A stretch of 64,000 bases of DNA from Oceanirhabdus seepicola (GTDB taxonomy: Bacteria > Bacillota > Clostridia > Clostridiales > Clostridiaceae), in NCBI RefSeq assembly GCF_023684385.1, contig NZ_JAGSOJ010000003.1, positions 620,001 to 684,000 of the forward strand, written 5' to 3'. The position numbers and the translations under genes are program-made. The notes beneath the pieces are model-generated. The model saw only the letters and a list, made by a program, of their open reading frames with translations. It had not been told where the DNA came from and did not search any database. This document shows positions 8,399-17,056 of the stretch, one piece after another; the first letter of the stretch is position 1, and every line of letters starts with the position of its first letter.

Positions 8399-8653
8399 GA
8401 ATGTGTAATAGGAATACAACGCAAAGATACCTTGTAATCCTTGAATTCATGCACTTTACGAGCTTTTTTAACTTTAGCACAAAAGGTGATGATTTTAAGA
8501 ATAAAGAGCAAATTAATGGTATTAAGGTAAGAGTTGGTATTTGCTAGGGGTAAGGGGATACGTTTTTTAGAATTTAATATTAGTTAGATAAAGACCATGG
8601 AGAGAGCATTAGCTGTAACACTTCGTGGTATTTTTGTATTTTGTAACTTGTAT
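8399..8653. repeat. 260-bp dispersed repeat, copy 2
   Basis: Matches 3030-3287 over its full length. The first 150 bases are almost identical; the hairpin end is more diverged (AAAGACCATGGAG ... CTTCGTGGTATTT). The 220 bases before it (8178-8398) hold no recognisable feature. Confidence 0.8.
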
Positions 8654-8689
8654 GATTTGAAATTGAGGTTGTTTTTCGTGTGCCTAATA

Positions 8690-9019
8690 TTAGCAAAAAA
8701 ATAAATAATCAATTCCTTTAAGTTTAATTTCGAGGAATTGATTATTTACCAAATTCTAATTTAATCATAAATACATTTTCTTCCATTAAAAACATTCCCT
8801 TCTTACTAATTTTACTTTTTTACTTCTAAAAATCAAATCATCTCTAAAGATTGAGAATTAAATAAATCTTTAAATCCTTAATTCTTTTTACATTTCTAAT
8901 TAAATATATCTTTATTTAAAGCTTTAAAAGGTATTACTTTGACAACACTGTTACTTGTAGATTAACTTTTTTAAAATTGATTATGAATTAGAATTTGTAG
9001 AAAAGATTTATCTTTTCTT
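8690..9019 (-). ncRNA. Possible small transcript with a 14-codon ORF and terminator
   Basis: On the minus strand an extended -10 box (TGATATAAT, 9026-9034) precedes a palindrome at 9000-9019. About 230 bases later AAGGGA stands nine bases before a 14-codon ORF, MEENVFMIKLEFGK (8742-8786), and the ORF runs into a 14-bp hairpin with a T-run. Promoter, ribosome binding site, ORF and terminator are in order, but a convincing -35 box is missing and the peptide matches nothing I know. It could be a small RNA, a small peptide or chance in AT-rich DNA. Confidence 0.25.
8696..8746 (-). terminator. Rho-independent terminator (minus strand)
   Basis: A perfect 14-bp stem AATAATCAATTCCT (8704-8717) / AGGAATTGATTATT (8733-8746). 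Read on the minus strand it is followed by a T-rich tract. It overlaps the stop of the small ORF. Confidence 0.6.
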
Positions 9020-9294
9020 AAATTAATTATATCATAAAAGATTTAAAAAATCTATGCAATATTCTAAATTTTCTGAATTTTTATTCTTGATTGTTTCTTC
9101 AGCATTAAATAACGAAGTTAAAGTTATAGAATATTTGATAGATTTGATTGTTACAGTTGGATCAAATTAAAATGAGTCGTCATAAAATTTTTTTTGCGCT
9201 TTTTCTATTCCGAAAAATGTTTGAGGTTGCTACAGTCATAAAACTCATGTTAAAATTTGTATAATTAACAGCAAATTTTTGGGGGAACAGTTTT

Positions 9295-9975
9295 ATGAGA
9301 ATAGTAAAAATGGATAAAACATATCATGAAGAAGTTTTGAAGTTTTTTGGACAAGACGTTGAAAAATATTATTTTATTATATCTGACTTGCTCAAAAATG
9401 ATTATTGTAAAGATAATTTTAAATTATATGGAGAATATTAAAATAATGAATTAAAGTCCATTATGCTAAATAATTTTAATAATCTAACTTATTATTGTAA
9501 AGAAGATAGAAGCATTCATGTATATGAAAATATTATAAAAGATTTAAACTTTCATAAGATATCAGGGCCTAGTCACCTGGTTGATAAGCTTATTCCATTT
9601 GTAGATGTGAAAAGTGATACTTTATCTTACATGGGGTATGTTAGCAAGTTAATTTTAAAGAGGCAATACAATGAATTGCCATTAGAATTCATTGAAACAG
9701 AGGAAGAATTTAGTTTGCAATATGATTTGCTTATGTCTACTGAAGAATACCATGGGGTTTTGCCAATAAAAAAAAATTATATACTTCAGCAAGCCTCTAA
9801 TATTAAATCTCAATCTAGAACTGCTTATCTTCTGGTGGACGATAAAATGGTATCTTCGGCTGCAACTGTGGCAGAACATGACAGAAGTGCTATAGTTGTT
9901 GGGGTGGTTACAAATCCAAGCTATAGAGAAAAAGGCTATGGAAGTGAAGTACTTATTGGATTATTTGAAAGCTTG
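9295..9975 (+). pseudogene. GNAT N-acetyltransferase gene, broken
   Basis: From the ATG at 9295 (GGGGGAACAG upstream) the frame gives 48 residues, then TAA at 9439-9441, then continues in the same frame for about 178 residues. These end with the acetyl-CoA loop (VVGVVTNPSYREKGYGSEV), typical of FR47-like GNAT domains. At 9976 the gene is cut by a 405-bp IS605-derived element, so the last beta strands are missing. Two independent lesions, a nonsense codon and an insertion, make it a pseudogene. A re-start at 9463 cannot rescue the truncated C-terminus. Confidence 0.8.
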
Positions 9976-10150
9976 GTGAACCCTCCCACCAGTTGCTCAC
10001 GCAGAACTGGGGGCTTCTAGTATCATGTACTAGAATTTTTCCTGTTTCCTAGAACATCGCCATATAGGGCTTATGCGTTCTCCGCAGGCTTGACTTTCCC
10101 TAGGACCTAGGGTAGTTACCGTTTTGCGGTATTCTAAGTTGCCTTAGGTA
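9976..10150 (-). ncRNA. Omega-RNA-like right end of the 405-bp element
   Basis: The right-end segment, with its GCATAAGCC, CTAGGAAACAGG, CTAGTA/TACTAG hairpin and final GTGAGCAACTGGTGGGAGGG, resembles the 3' ends of TnpB-encoding elements. In those elements the right end is transcribed as the TnpB guide (omega or reRNA), and the guide is the flank just outside the element. The guide for this copy would be CAAGCTTTCAAATAATCCAA, from the GNAT gene. The 5' limit is a guess, and no tnpB gene is in the window. Confidence 0.45.
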
Positions 10151-10380
10151 TTTTACGTGATGGAGGCTAAGCTTGGTTTTCGCTATATTCGGATACCCAT
10201 CACAACCTTATATATCTAGTTATCAAAGAACATTTATACTTATAGTATATACATTTTTTGATGATTTTACACTTGTAAGCTATAGTATCTTCAGAAGGAT
10301 ATCTAACCCTTCTGAAAATAATATTATCCATCACCCACTTATAGAAGATGGGTGACTTCCATACAATTACGATTAAAAAT
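9976..10380 (-). mobile_element. 405-bp transposase-less IS200/IS605-type element, copy 1
   Basis: A copy of the same length with about 20 substitutions is at 35881-36285. Read on the minus strand, the left end has a hairpin (CACCCA/TGGGTG, 10332-10354). The right end has two hairpins, CTAGTA/TACTAG (10017-10033) and CCAGTT/AACTGG (9989-10010), and the typical end GGTGGGAGGGTTCAC. These subterminal hairpins and the absence of terminal inverted repeats and target duplication fit IS200/IS605-family ends (PATE/MITE-like derivatives). The 60-codon open frame inside (10173-10355) is not a gene. The element has inserted into a GNAT gene and is flanked on the other side by an IS1595 scrap. Confidence 0.8.
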
Positions 10381-10724
10381 TGGATATTATATTCAAATGT
10401 ATGATAAATGGTTATTCCATAAGAAAATGTGCCGAGATAGTGGAGATTAGTGTACCTACATCTTTTTATTGGAGACATAAGTTTTTAGACGCTATCAGAG
10501 CGTATATGGGTATTGGGAATGTTGGTGGAGTTATCGAAGTTGACGAAGTGTTTTTCAGAGAATCTTTTAAAGGAAATCATAAGAAAAGCACTAATTTTAT
10601 AATGCACGGGAACCTTATAAACGTGGAGTTAAAGGCAGTAAGAATAGAATTAGTCCAGTCACATACTTCTCATTCTGATACAAAGTTAAAGGATTTTAAA
10701 ATTAGGGAAGCAATTTATATTTAA
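10381..10724 (+). pseudogene. IS1595-family transposase fragment
   Basis: The translation starts FKCMINGYSIRKCAEIV and continues SVPTSFYWRHKFLDAIR and IEVDEVFFRESFKGNHKKS. This is the zinc-ribbon-adjacent helix and first catalytic aspartate block of ISXO2-like (IS1595) transposases. The true N-terminus is absent, and the C-terminal part after MHGN no longer resembles the family. It begins exactly where the 405-bp element ends, so its left side was lost before or when that element arrived. Confidence 0.65.
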
Positions 10725-10828
10725 TTATGTTAAATATTTGAATAATCCTATTGCTATGTTATATAATTGAATAACGACACAAAATTATTTTATTATGATA
10801 CTGTTACAAATTTTATGGGGTGGTTAAG

Positions 10829-11272
10829 TTGAGAAAAACAGCCAGTATTCTGATTGTGATAATCCTATTAATAGTTACAGGTTGCTCAAACAAAGAAGTT
10901 ATCAAGCACAATTATACTTATAAAGGAGAAAATGAACTTTGGACTGTTGAATATAAAGTGAATGGTACAGTCACATTTACTGAAAAGAATGGTAAGACTG
11001 AATGCGAAAGTAATTCTAATAAAATATTGACAGTAAACTATAAGAAAGACCTATCTGAATTATCTTCAGTAAAACATTTAGAAATATCTTACGAAAGTAG
11101 TGCTGGAGGTGGTAAATCAAATCTTGATTTTAATGATAATCCTCCAAATGAAAAAACATATACACTTAAATCAGGTGGTACAGGAGCAATAGAGAATAAA
11201 GATGAAATAATAAAAGTTAATATAACCATTGATGGAAAGGCACAAACAATTGAGTTAAAGAATGTTCAATGA
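10829..11272 (+). CDS. Small secreted lipoprotein of unknown function
   Basis: About 147 residues. A basic start and hydrophobic stretch lead to a lipobox (IVTGC), so the mature protein is a lipid-anchored extracellular protein of about 127 residues. The rest is polar and predicted beta-rich (repeated short strands, GGGKSNLDF, LKSGGTGAIEN), possibly an immunoglobulin-like or beta-sandwich fold, but I recognise no family. TTG at 10829 is the likely start, with GGGGTGG upstream; a GTG at 10820 is less well placed. It is a single gene with its own terminator. Confidence 0.7.
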   Translation: MRKTASILIVIILLIVTGCSNKEVIKHNYTYKGENELWTVEYKVNGTVTFTEKNGKTECESNSNKILTVNYKKDLSELSSVKHLEISYESSAGGGKSNLDFNDNPPNEKTYTLKSGGTGAIENKDEIIKVNITIDGKAQTIELKNVQ

Positions 11273-11320
11273 TTTTTGTTTATTTCTTTTATTTGTGTAA
11301 TAATATTCTTTAAATGCGAA

Positions 11321-11356
11321 TTAAGGGAAGTCGTTTTCGGCTTCCCTTAAAAAATT
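11321..11356 (+). terminator. Terminator after the lipoprotein gene
   Basis: A 10-bp perfect stem TTAAGGGAAG / CTTCCCTTAA (11321-11330 / 11341-11350) followed by an A/T tract. It could act in both directions. The rest of the 11273-11585 gap shows no further feature apart from the downstream ribosome binding site. Confidence 0.7.
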
Positions 11357-11585
11357 GTGATATTATCAACACTATTATGGCGTGAGGAATGGCAAGTTCT
11401 CTTATGAATTCCAAGGGATTTACGATGTTCATAGGTTAAAGATAATTTATAAGTTTCTATATCAATAAACTAATATTTGAAATTTATACCAATGTTCTGT
11501 ACAATTGAATAAGGATATAATGGTAACATATTGTGAAGTGACCGTTAATTGTGTTATAAAATGAAAGAAAGATGGAGGTTTACTA

Positions 11586-12524
11586 ATGAAACTCAATCAA
11601 TATATTTATAATGTCAATTATCAAGATTATGAAGAAGATCTTTGTGCCCTTGAGATAAGATCGCTTTTTAACTGTCAATTGGAAGGCAAAGTCTTTTTCT
11701 CAAGTAAAGAATTTGATCCTTCTATTAGCCCTTTTTTGAAAACGAGGCTAGAGATTATTTATAAGACTTCAACTTTTTCCGAAATAATTGAGTTGATAAA
11801 AAAAGACAAAGTAACGGCACAGGACTTTGTAGTTAAATACTTAGAGTTGTTCAGTGGAGATCCATATAATAAGAAAAGGAGAGAGCTTTGCAAGGAGATA
11901 GGTCTTATTGTTCAAGGATTTCCTTCCTTTACCTCTCCTAAAACTACTTTTGGAATCTCTTTTTATAAAGGGAGCTGGTATTTTGGGATTTTAGTTGCAA
12001 ATAATTCTAAATGGAAAGCTCACAACACGAAACCTTACTCCTATTCTAGCTCTATTGGAATAAATATAGCGAAAGTGCTTCTTAATATCGCAGGGAATGG
12101 GAATTTTTCAAAAAGATTAGTAGACCCCTGTTGTGGTGTTGGAACGGTTCTCTTAGAAGGATTTTTTGCTGGTTATGATATAAAAGGATGGGAGATTGTG
12201 AGCAAGGTTGCAGAAAATGCACGATTAAATCTACTTCACTTTAACTATCTACCTAAAGTTACTACGGGTGATATCAAAGATATTAGTGAAAGCTTTGATG
12301 CTTCAATTATAGATCTTCCATATGGAATTTACTGTCACACAACTGAAGATGATCAGGTAAAAATCATTAAAAATGCTAAAAGAATCTCAAAAAAATTAGT
12401 GTTAGTTTCTTCTGAGGACATTACTTATGATATTTTAAGAGAAAAACTTAAAATAACTGATTGTTGTAAAATAAGTAAAAATAAAAATGGGAGTTTTTTT
12501 AGGCATATCTGGGTATGTGAATAG
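11586..12524 (+). CDS. TRM11/UPF0020-type SAM-dependent RNA methyltransferase
   Basis: A 312-residue protein with TGGAGG upstream. The C-terminal half is a Rossmann methyltransferase: the SAM-binding motif DPCCGVGTVLLEGFF is at about residue 180 and the catalytic DLPYG (an N/D-PPY variant) at about 240. This combination is typical of the UPF0020/TRM11 class that methylates guanine N2 or adenine in structured RNA. The N-terminal ~170 residues are the likely RNA-recognition part, but a canonical THUMP domain is not obvious. The gene is monocistronic. The RNA target is not known from sequence. Confidence 0.75.
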   Translation: MKLNQYIYNVNYQDYEEDLCALEIRSLFNCQLEGKVFFSSKEFDPSISPFLKTRLEIIYKTSTFSEIIELIKKDKVTAQDFVVKYLELFSGDPYNKKRRELCKEIGLIVQGFPSFTSPKTTFGISFYKGSWYFGILVANNSKWKAHNTKPYSYSSSIGINIAKVLLNIAGNGNFSKRLVDPCCGVGTVLLEGFFAGYDIKGWEIVSKVAENARLNLLHFNYLPKVTTGDIKDISESFDASIIDLPYGIYCHTTEDDQVKIIKNAKRISKKLVLVSSEDITYDILREKLKITDCCKISKNKNGSFFRHIWVCE

Positions 12525-12694
12525 CAAGGCGCACAAAAGAGGCAGATAATGACCTCCAGGGCGTATAGCCTGTATGAAAGAACAATTCAATATAATAGAA
12601 AAAGACTGTGAAGAGAGATATGGCTGAAGCAGGGTAGCTATTGTAATTAAAAATATGTATAATAATTAAAAGGTCATAAAGTATGGGAGGAAAT

Positions 12695-13153
12695 ATGGAC
12701 AGATATGATGAGTTTTCGAAATTAATGGACGTATTATTTGAGGGATCTAGAGTTATAAATAAATATCAGAGCAAGCCTCGTACTTACGGATCAAATATGA
12801 AATTATATATGGCAGAAATGCACTTATTGGCAATAATTAAAGAAAAAGAAGGGTTAACAGTGACTGAACTTGCTGAGTATGCAAATATAACGAAAAGTGC
12901 TATTACCCAGACAACTAATAAATTAGAGGAAAAAGAGCTTATAAAGAAAATCAGAAATGAAATATACCATAAAGAAATTAATCTATATACTACAAATAAA
13001 GGTAAAAATGCCTGTGAATATCATAGTAAGCTTGATCGTAAAAACTATTTAAATGTTATGAATAAGATGGATGATTTTACTGTTGAAGAGTTTCATAGAT
13101 TTGCGCAGTTGTATAGTATTGTTATAGATGATATAAAGAAAAATATAAAATAA
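12695..13153 (+). CDS. MarR-family transcriptional regulator
   Basis: About 152 residues starting at the ATG at 12695, seven bases after GGGAGG; an ATG at 12683 overlaps that site and is rejected. The winged helix is at residues 45-110 (MHLLAIIKEKEGLTVTELAEY ends in the helix-turn-helix, KSAITQTTNKLEEKELIKK is the recognition helix). Helical ends form the dimer interface. MarR proteins repress their own or neighbouring genes and respond to small ligands. A PatB-type lyase and a corrinoid/Fe-S protein follow in the same direction, so they are its probable targets. A short palindrome lies upstream of the lyase gene. Confidence 0.88.
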   Translation: MDRYDEFSKLMDVLFEGSRVINKYQSKPRTYGSNMKLYMAEMHLLAIIKEKEGLTVTELAEYANITKSAITQTTNKLEEKELIKKIRNEIYHKEINLYTTNKGKNACEYHSKLDRKNYLNVMNKMDDFTVEEFHRFAQLYSIVIDDIKKNIK

Positions 13154-13257
13154 AACAGATAATTCTAATTATTTAGATAGTTATTTGCAAAACGTCAATT
13201 AAGGTGCTAAACTGAAAAAGAAATTATTTAGTAGAGCGTCTTTTTTTTTAGCGTTCG

Positions 13258-13272
13258 ATTAAGCAGCTTAAT
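13258..13272. promoter_or_regulatory. Palindrome ATTAAG-CAG-CTTAAT, candidate MarR operator
   Basis: Six-base inverted arms immediately before the ribosome binding site of the PatB-type gene, at a position where binding would block initiation. Assignment to the upstream MarR protein is inference. AT-rich palindromes of this size can occur by chance. Confidence 0.3.
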
Positions 13273-13292
13273 TGATAAAAGGAGTGGTTAGA

Positions 13293-14483
13293 ATGTCAAA
13301 CAATTTTGACGAAAAAATTGATCGTAGGGGAACAAATTCAGTCAAATGGGAATTTATATCAGTAGGAGATCCAGAATGTAGAGATGAAATGTTACCTTTA
13401 TCTATCGCAGACATGGATTTCGCTTGTGCACCTGAAATTTTAGAAGGTTTAAAAAAACGTGTAGATAGAAAAATATTTGGATATAGTCTTTCCAATACAG
13501 AAGTATATTTGAATTCAGTTACATCATGGTTTCAGAGACGATTTGATTGGAAGATTGATGCAACTCAAATTGTCACTGCACCGGGTGTTGTTCCAGCATT
13601 AGCTGTTTTAATTAAAATACTGACGGAAAAAGGCGAGGGTGTTATTATTCAAAATCCTGTATATTATCCATTTTCAGCAGTAATCAAAGAAAATGAGCGT
13701 GTATTAGTTAATAATGCGTTGATTAACAATAATGGAAAATATGAAATAGATTTTAAAGATTTTGAGAGAAAGGCAAAAGATCCAAATAACAAAGTATTCA
13801 TCTTGTGCAGTCCACATAATCCAGTTGGTCGTGTATGGACTGAAGATGAATTGAATAGAATTTTAGATATTTGTATTGTAAATGATGTATATGTTATATC
13901 TGATGAAATTCATTGTGATCTTATAAGAAAAAATGTAGTCCATACCCCACTTGCAAAGCTTTGCAATGATAAGAGAATTATAACATGCACAGCAGCAAGT
14001 AAATCCTTTAATCTTGCTGGTCTTCAACATTCAAATATAATATTTAATGACCCAAATTTAAAAGAAAGATGGGATCAAGAGCTTATTGGAAGATGTGGTA
14101 TGTTTGGTGCAAGTATATTTGGAATCGTTGCAACACAGACAGCTTACGATAAATGTGAGTATTGGATAGAAGATTTGAATGATTATGTTACTAGTAATCT
14201 TGAATATGTAGATGAATTTATCAAAGAAAATATGCCCAAGGCAACATACCATGTTCCAGAAGGAACCTACTTCGCGTGGATTGACTTAAGAGAATACAAC
14301 TTGTCTGCAGAAGAACTAGAAAACTTAATGGTTTATGATGCAAAACTCGCATTGGACGAAGGTTATATCTTCGGTGAAGAAGGTCGAGGATTTGAACGAA
14401 TTAATGTAGCTTGTCCAATAGAAGTTTTAAAAGATTGTATGTTTAGAATGAGCGGTGCAATTAATTCCATTATACTACGCTAG
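13293..14483 (+). CDS. MalY/PatB-family PLP-dependent C-S lyase or aminotransferase
   Basis: A 396-residue fold-type I PLP enzyme. Hallmarks are LSIADMDFACAPEILEGL near the N-terminus, VTAPGVVPAL, LCSPHNPVGRVW and the PLP lysine in TAASKSFNLAGLQ. The family includes cystathionine beta-lyase (PatB) and MalY. The ATG at 13293 is chosen because AAAGGAGTGG precedes it; the TTG at 13272 lies before that site. The product would cleave cystathionine or other cysteine conjugates in the cytosol. It sits between a MarR regulator and a double-cluster Fe-S protein 48 bases downstream, which suggests a co-regulated unit for a sulfur or xenobiotic compound. Confidence 0.85.
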   Translation: MSNNFDEKIDRRGTNSVKWEFISVGDPECRDEMLPLSIADMDFACAPEILEGLKKRVDRKIFGYSLSNTEVYLNSVTSWFQRRFDWKIDATQIVTAPGVVPALAVLIKILTEKGEGVIIQNPVYYPFSAVIKENERVLVNNALINNNGKYEIDFKDFERKAKDPNNKVFILCSPHNPVGRVWTEDELNRILDICIVNDVYVISDEIHCDLIRKNVVHTPLAKLCNDKRIITCTAASKSFNLAGLQHSNIIFNDPNLKERWDQELIGRCGMFGASIFGIVATQTAYDKCEYWIEDLNDYVTSNLEYVDEFIKENMPKATYHVPEGTYFAWIDLREYNLSAEELENLMVYDAKLALDEGYIFGEEGRGFERINVACPIEVLKDCMFRMSGAINSIILR

Positions 14484-14531
14484 TCAGTAAAGTTACTGAT
14501 AAAATTGATGCAATAGAAAGGAGGTAAATAT

Positions 14532-15743
14532 ATGAAGCAATTTGATGAACGAGATATAATGTTTTCACGAATGGGACTGATTGCAGGCACTAAACGTTAT
14601 GTTCAGTATTATAAGGAGCATCCAGAAAAAAAGGAAGTAGATGATGAGGCAAGGAAAACAATGCAAGATATGATGGCAAAAAAAATGGATAAAAAGCCGG
14701 AAGACGTTGCAAAGATGATGAGAAAAATGATGTTTATGATGAAAATTTCAAATTTAATACCTGGTAAGAAGAATTTTATGATTGGTAGCAAAATGCCTTC
14801 CATGGGAGGGAATAGATCAGATTCACAGATTGCTATTTCTCAAATTACAAGTCAAATCATGAGAAAAGCATCTACTATGCATGAAAAATCTTCAAAAACT
14901 AAGGTAGCAAAGCGAAAAGTACAAATTGAACCTAAAAAAATGTCAGAAGAAATTAAAGAATTAATAAGACTACTAGGAATTGATATTGTTGGTATTGCAA
15001 AAATTACACCAGAGTTCAACTATTCACATAGAGGAACGCTTATGGGGATACAAGGTAATTATGGTGAAGATATTCATTTAGACTATAAGTATGCAATTGT
15101 AATTGCATCTCCTTTAATCAAAGATTATATTAATCGTGCACCACATCAAGAAGAGATGATTGCTACTATGAGAGGTTATGCAGAAACTACTACAATTGCT
15201 TCTCAGGTAGTGATGTATATTAAGGAATTAGGATATGATGCACTAGGAGATGATTTTCTTAAATATTATTCGCCTATAGTACCTCTTGCAGTACAGGCAG
15301 GGGTTGGACAACTAGGGAGAAGCAATATGGTTGTAAATCCGGTTCATGGGAATCGAATGAAAATGGGAGCAGTTCTTACAAATATACCTCTGGAAGCTGA
15401 TGAACCCATAGACTTTGGATTAAATGAGTTTTGTAAACTGTGTGGTAAATGTGCTCAAAATTGTCCTTCAGGGGCAATATCAAAAGATAAATTGGTAACG
15501 GAAGAAGGTAAAACTTACTGGCTTCATGATGAAGTGAAATGTATGAAAATGTGGATGAAAGTAAAAACGGACTGTGGTATTTGTATGTCAAGTTGCCCAT
15601 TTTCACAAGGAGTAAACCAAGAACTTGTAAACCAGATGAAAAATAATCCGGAAGTGATGAAGAAAATTCTTGAAGAAGATCATAAAAAATACGGAAAAAG
15701 GAATTACATTAAAGAACCTTTACCAATTGTAAATTTAAAATGA
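14532..15743 (+). CDS. Reductive-dehalogenase-like 4Fe-4S protein (cytosolic)
   Basis: A 403-residue protein with AAAGGAGG upstream. The C-terminus has two ferredoxin clusters: FCKLCGKCAQNCPSGAI and, after a CMKMWM block, DCGICMSSCPFS. Together with AGVGQLGRSNMVVNPVHG this is the arrangement of RdhA reductive dehalogenases and their relatives, including epoxyqueuosine reductase, which use corrinoid plus two 4Fe-4S clusters. There is no Tat signal; instead a Met/Lys-rich N-terminus is present, so it is cytosolic and probably not respiratory. Partners are a MarR regulator and a C-S lyase upstream. Substrate unknown; real dehalogenation is not shown. Confidence 0.75.
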   Translation: MKQFDERDIMFSRMGLIAGTKRYVQYYKEHPEKKEVDDEARKTMQDMMAKKMDKKPEDVAKMMRKMMFMMKISNLIPGKKNFMIGSKMPSMGGNRSDSQIAISQITSQIMRKASTMHEKSSKTKVAKRKVQIEPKKMSEEIKELIRLLGIDIVGIAKITPEFNYSHRGTLMGIQGNYGEDIHLDYKYAIVIASPLIKDYINRAPHQEEMIATMRGYAETTTIASQVVMYIKELGYDALGDDFLKYYSPIVPLAVQAGVGQLGRSNMVVNPVHGNRMKMGAVLTNIPLEADEPIDFGLNEFCKLCGKCAQNCPSGAISKDKLVTEEGKTYWLHDEVKCMKMWMKVKTDCGICMSSCPFSQGVNQELVNQMKNNPEVMKKILEEDHKKYGKRNYIKEPLPIVNLK

Positions 15744-15943
15744 AAAAGAGATATTTAAGGAAGATCAAGTGGTAGCTAATTATATAGTGTAAAATCCAAG
15801 TGTATCTTCTTGAAGTCTTAATAAAATTTTAATACATTTACAAAATAAGTTATTGAATATATAGAAAATTATGTTAGAATAAAAATGTCGTAAAATGCAA
15901 AATATTTTAAATATAACTTACAATTTAAAGGAGGAAGTGTTAA

Positions 15944-17017
15944 ATGAGTTTTAAATTACCAAAATTCACACCACCTGATTTTACAGAAGAAATATTTGTT
16001 AAAGCGCCAAATGTTAAAATTGGTGAAGTTGAAAAAGAAGGAGTTGCACCTAAAAATTTTTTTATGACTTCTATACATCCTGAATATTTTAAAATTAAAG
16101 GAAAATGGATTCTTCCAACTCAAAATTCTATGGATTGCGCTGCTGTAGTTAGAGATGACAACACTGTGGAAGTGGTTGAATTTAGAAATCTTAGGGTTGG
16201 AGATAGAGTTGTTTTAGGAAGAACTGCAGATATAAATGAAGGTATACATAAACATATTAATGGTTTTCATAGCTTACCAAAAGTGAAAAGAAGAAGATCA
16301 GTTGAGTCGTCTTTTACTAAAGACTACAATGAATTATATGAATTGTTAAAATATGAAAAAGAAAATAATGGACATATAGTTTGGGTTTTAGGTCCTGCTG
16401 TTATTTTTGATCATGACACTAGAGTTGCATTATCAAAACTTGCGGAAAATGGCTATGTAAATGGACTATTGGCGGGTAATGCTATGGCAACCCATGACTT
16501 AGAGGGCGGATTACTACAAACAGCCTTAGGGCAAAATATTTATACTCAGGAATCAGTATTACTAGGACATTATAACCACTTAGACCTTTTAAATGAAGCA
16601 AGACGTGCGGGTTCTACAGAAAACCTATTGGCTGAAGGAAATGTAAAAGATGGATTTATAAAAACATGTGTAGAGAAAAATATTCCTATAGTTCTTGCAG
16701 GTTCTATAAGAGATGATGGTCCTCTTCCAGAAGTCTATAAAGAAGGAACAAGTGCTCTTGATGCTATGAAAGAACAAACAAATAAGGCAACAGTAATAAT
16801 CTGTCTTGCTACAGTTCTTCACTCAGTAGCAACTGCACATTTAGCTTCTACATATAGAGTGCAGAATGATGAAGTAAGACCATTATATATGTACTCAGTA
16901 GATATTGCAGAATATGCGGTAAATAAAGTAGCTATTTCTAGAGAGTTTGTAGGTGTTAAAACAATAGTTACCAATGTTCAAGATTTTGTTGTTAATCTTC
17001 AACGAAACTTAGCCTAG
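15944..17017 (+). CDS. LOR/SDH-domain protein (TIGR00300 family; ornithine cyclodeaminase-like), paralogue 1
   Basis: A 357-residue protein with AAAGGAGGAAG before the ATG. It carries the LOR/SDH conserved domain in the N-terminal ~130 residues (YFKIKGKWILPTQNSMD, VEVVEFRNLRVGDRVVLGR) and an alpha/beta C-terminal domain (IVWVLGPAV, LLAGNAMATHDLEG, EARRAGSTENLLAEGNVKDG). This is the TIGR00300 family, related to the C-terminal part of ArgZ/AgrE and to archaeal ornithine cyclodeaminase. I recall some annotations calling the family nickel-pincer-nucleotide dependent; the larC gene 1.4 kb downstream supports that here. A near-identically sized paralogue follows 40 bases later in the same operon. 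Ornithine to proline conversion is the family guess, not shown. Confidence 0.78.
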   Translation: MSFKLPKFTPPDFTEEIFVKAPNVKIGEVEKEGVAPKNFFMTSIHPEYFKIKGKWILPTQNSMDCAAVVRDDNTVEVVEFRNLRVGDRVVLGRTADINEGIHKHINGFHSLPKVKRRRSVESSFTKDYNELYELLKYEKENNGHIVWVLGPAVIFDHDTRVALSKLAENGYVNGLLAGNAMATHDLEGGLLQTALGQNIYTQESVLLGHYNHLDLLNEARRAGSTENLLAEGNVKDGFIKTCVEKNIPIVLAGSIRDDGPLPEVYKEGTSALDAMKEQTNKATVIICLATVLHSVATAHLASTYRVQNDEVRPLYMYSVDIAEYAVNKVAISREFVGVKTIVTNVQDFVVNLQRNLA

Positions 17018-17056
17018 TGAAACAGAGAGAGAAAAGATTATGAGGAGGAGTTTTTC

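Noticed and set aside
10173..10355. 60-codon open frame, repeated at 36078-36260
   Set aside because: Lies inside the 405-bp IS605-derived element, has no ribosome binding site and reads through the left-end hairpin; an accident of the element sequence.
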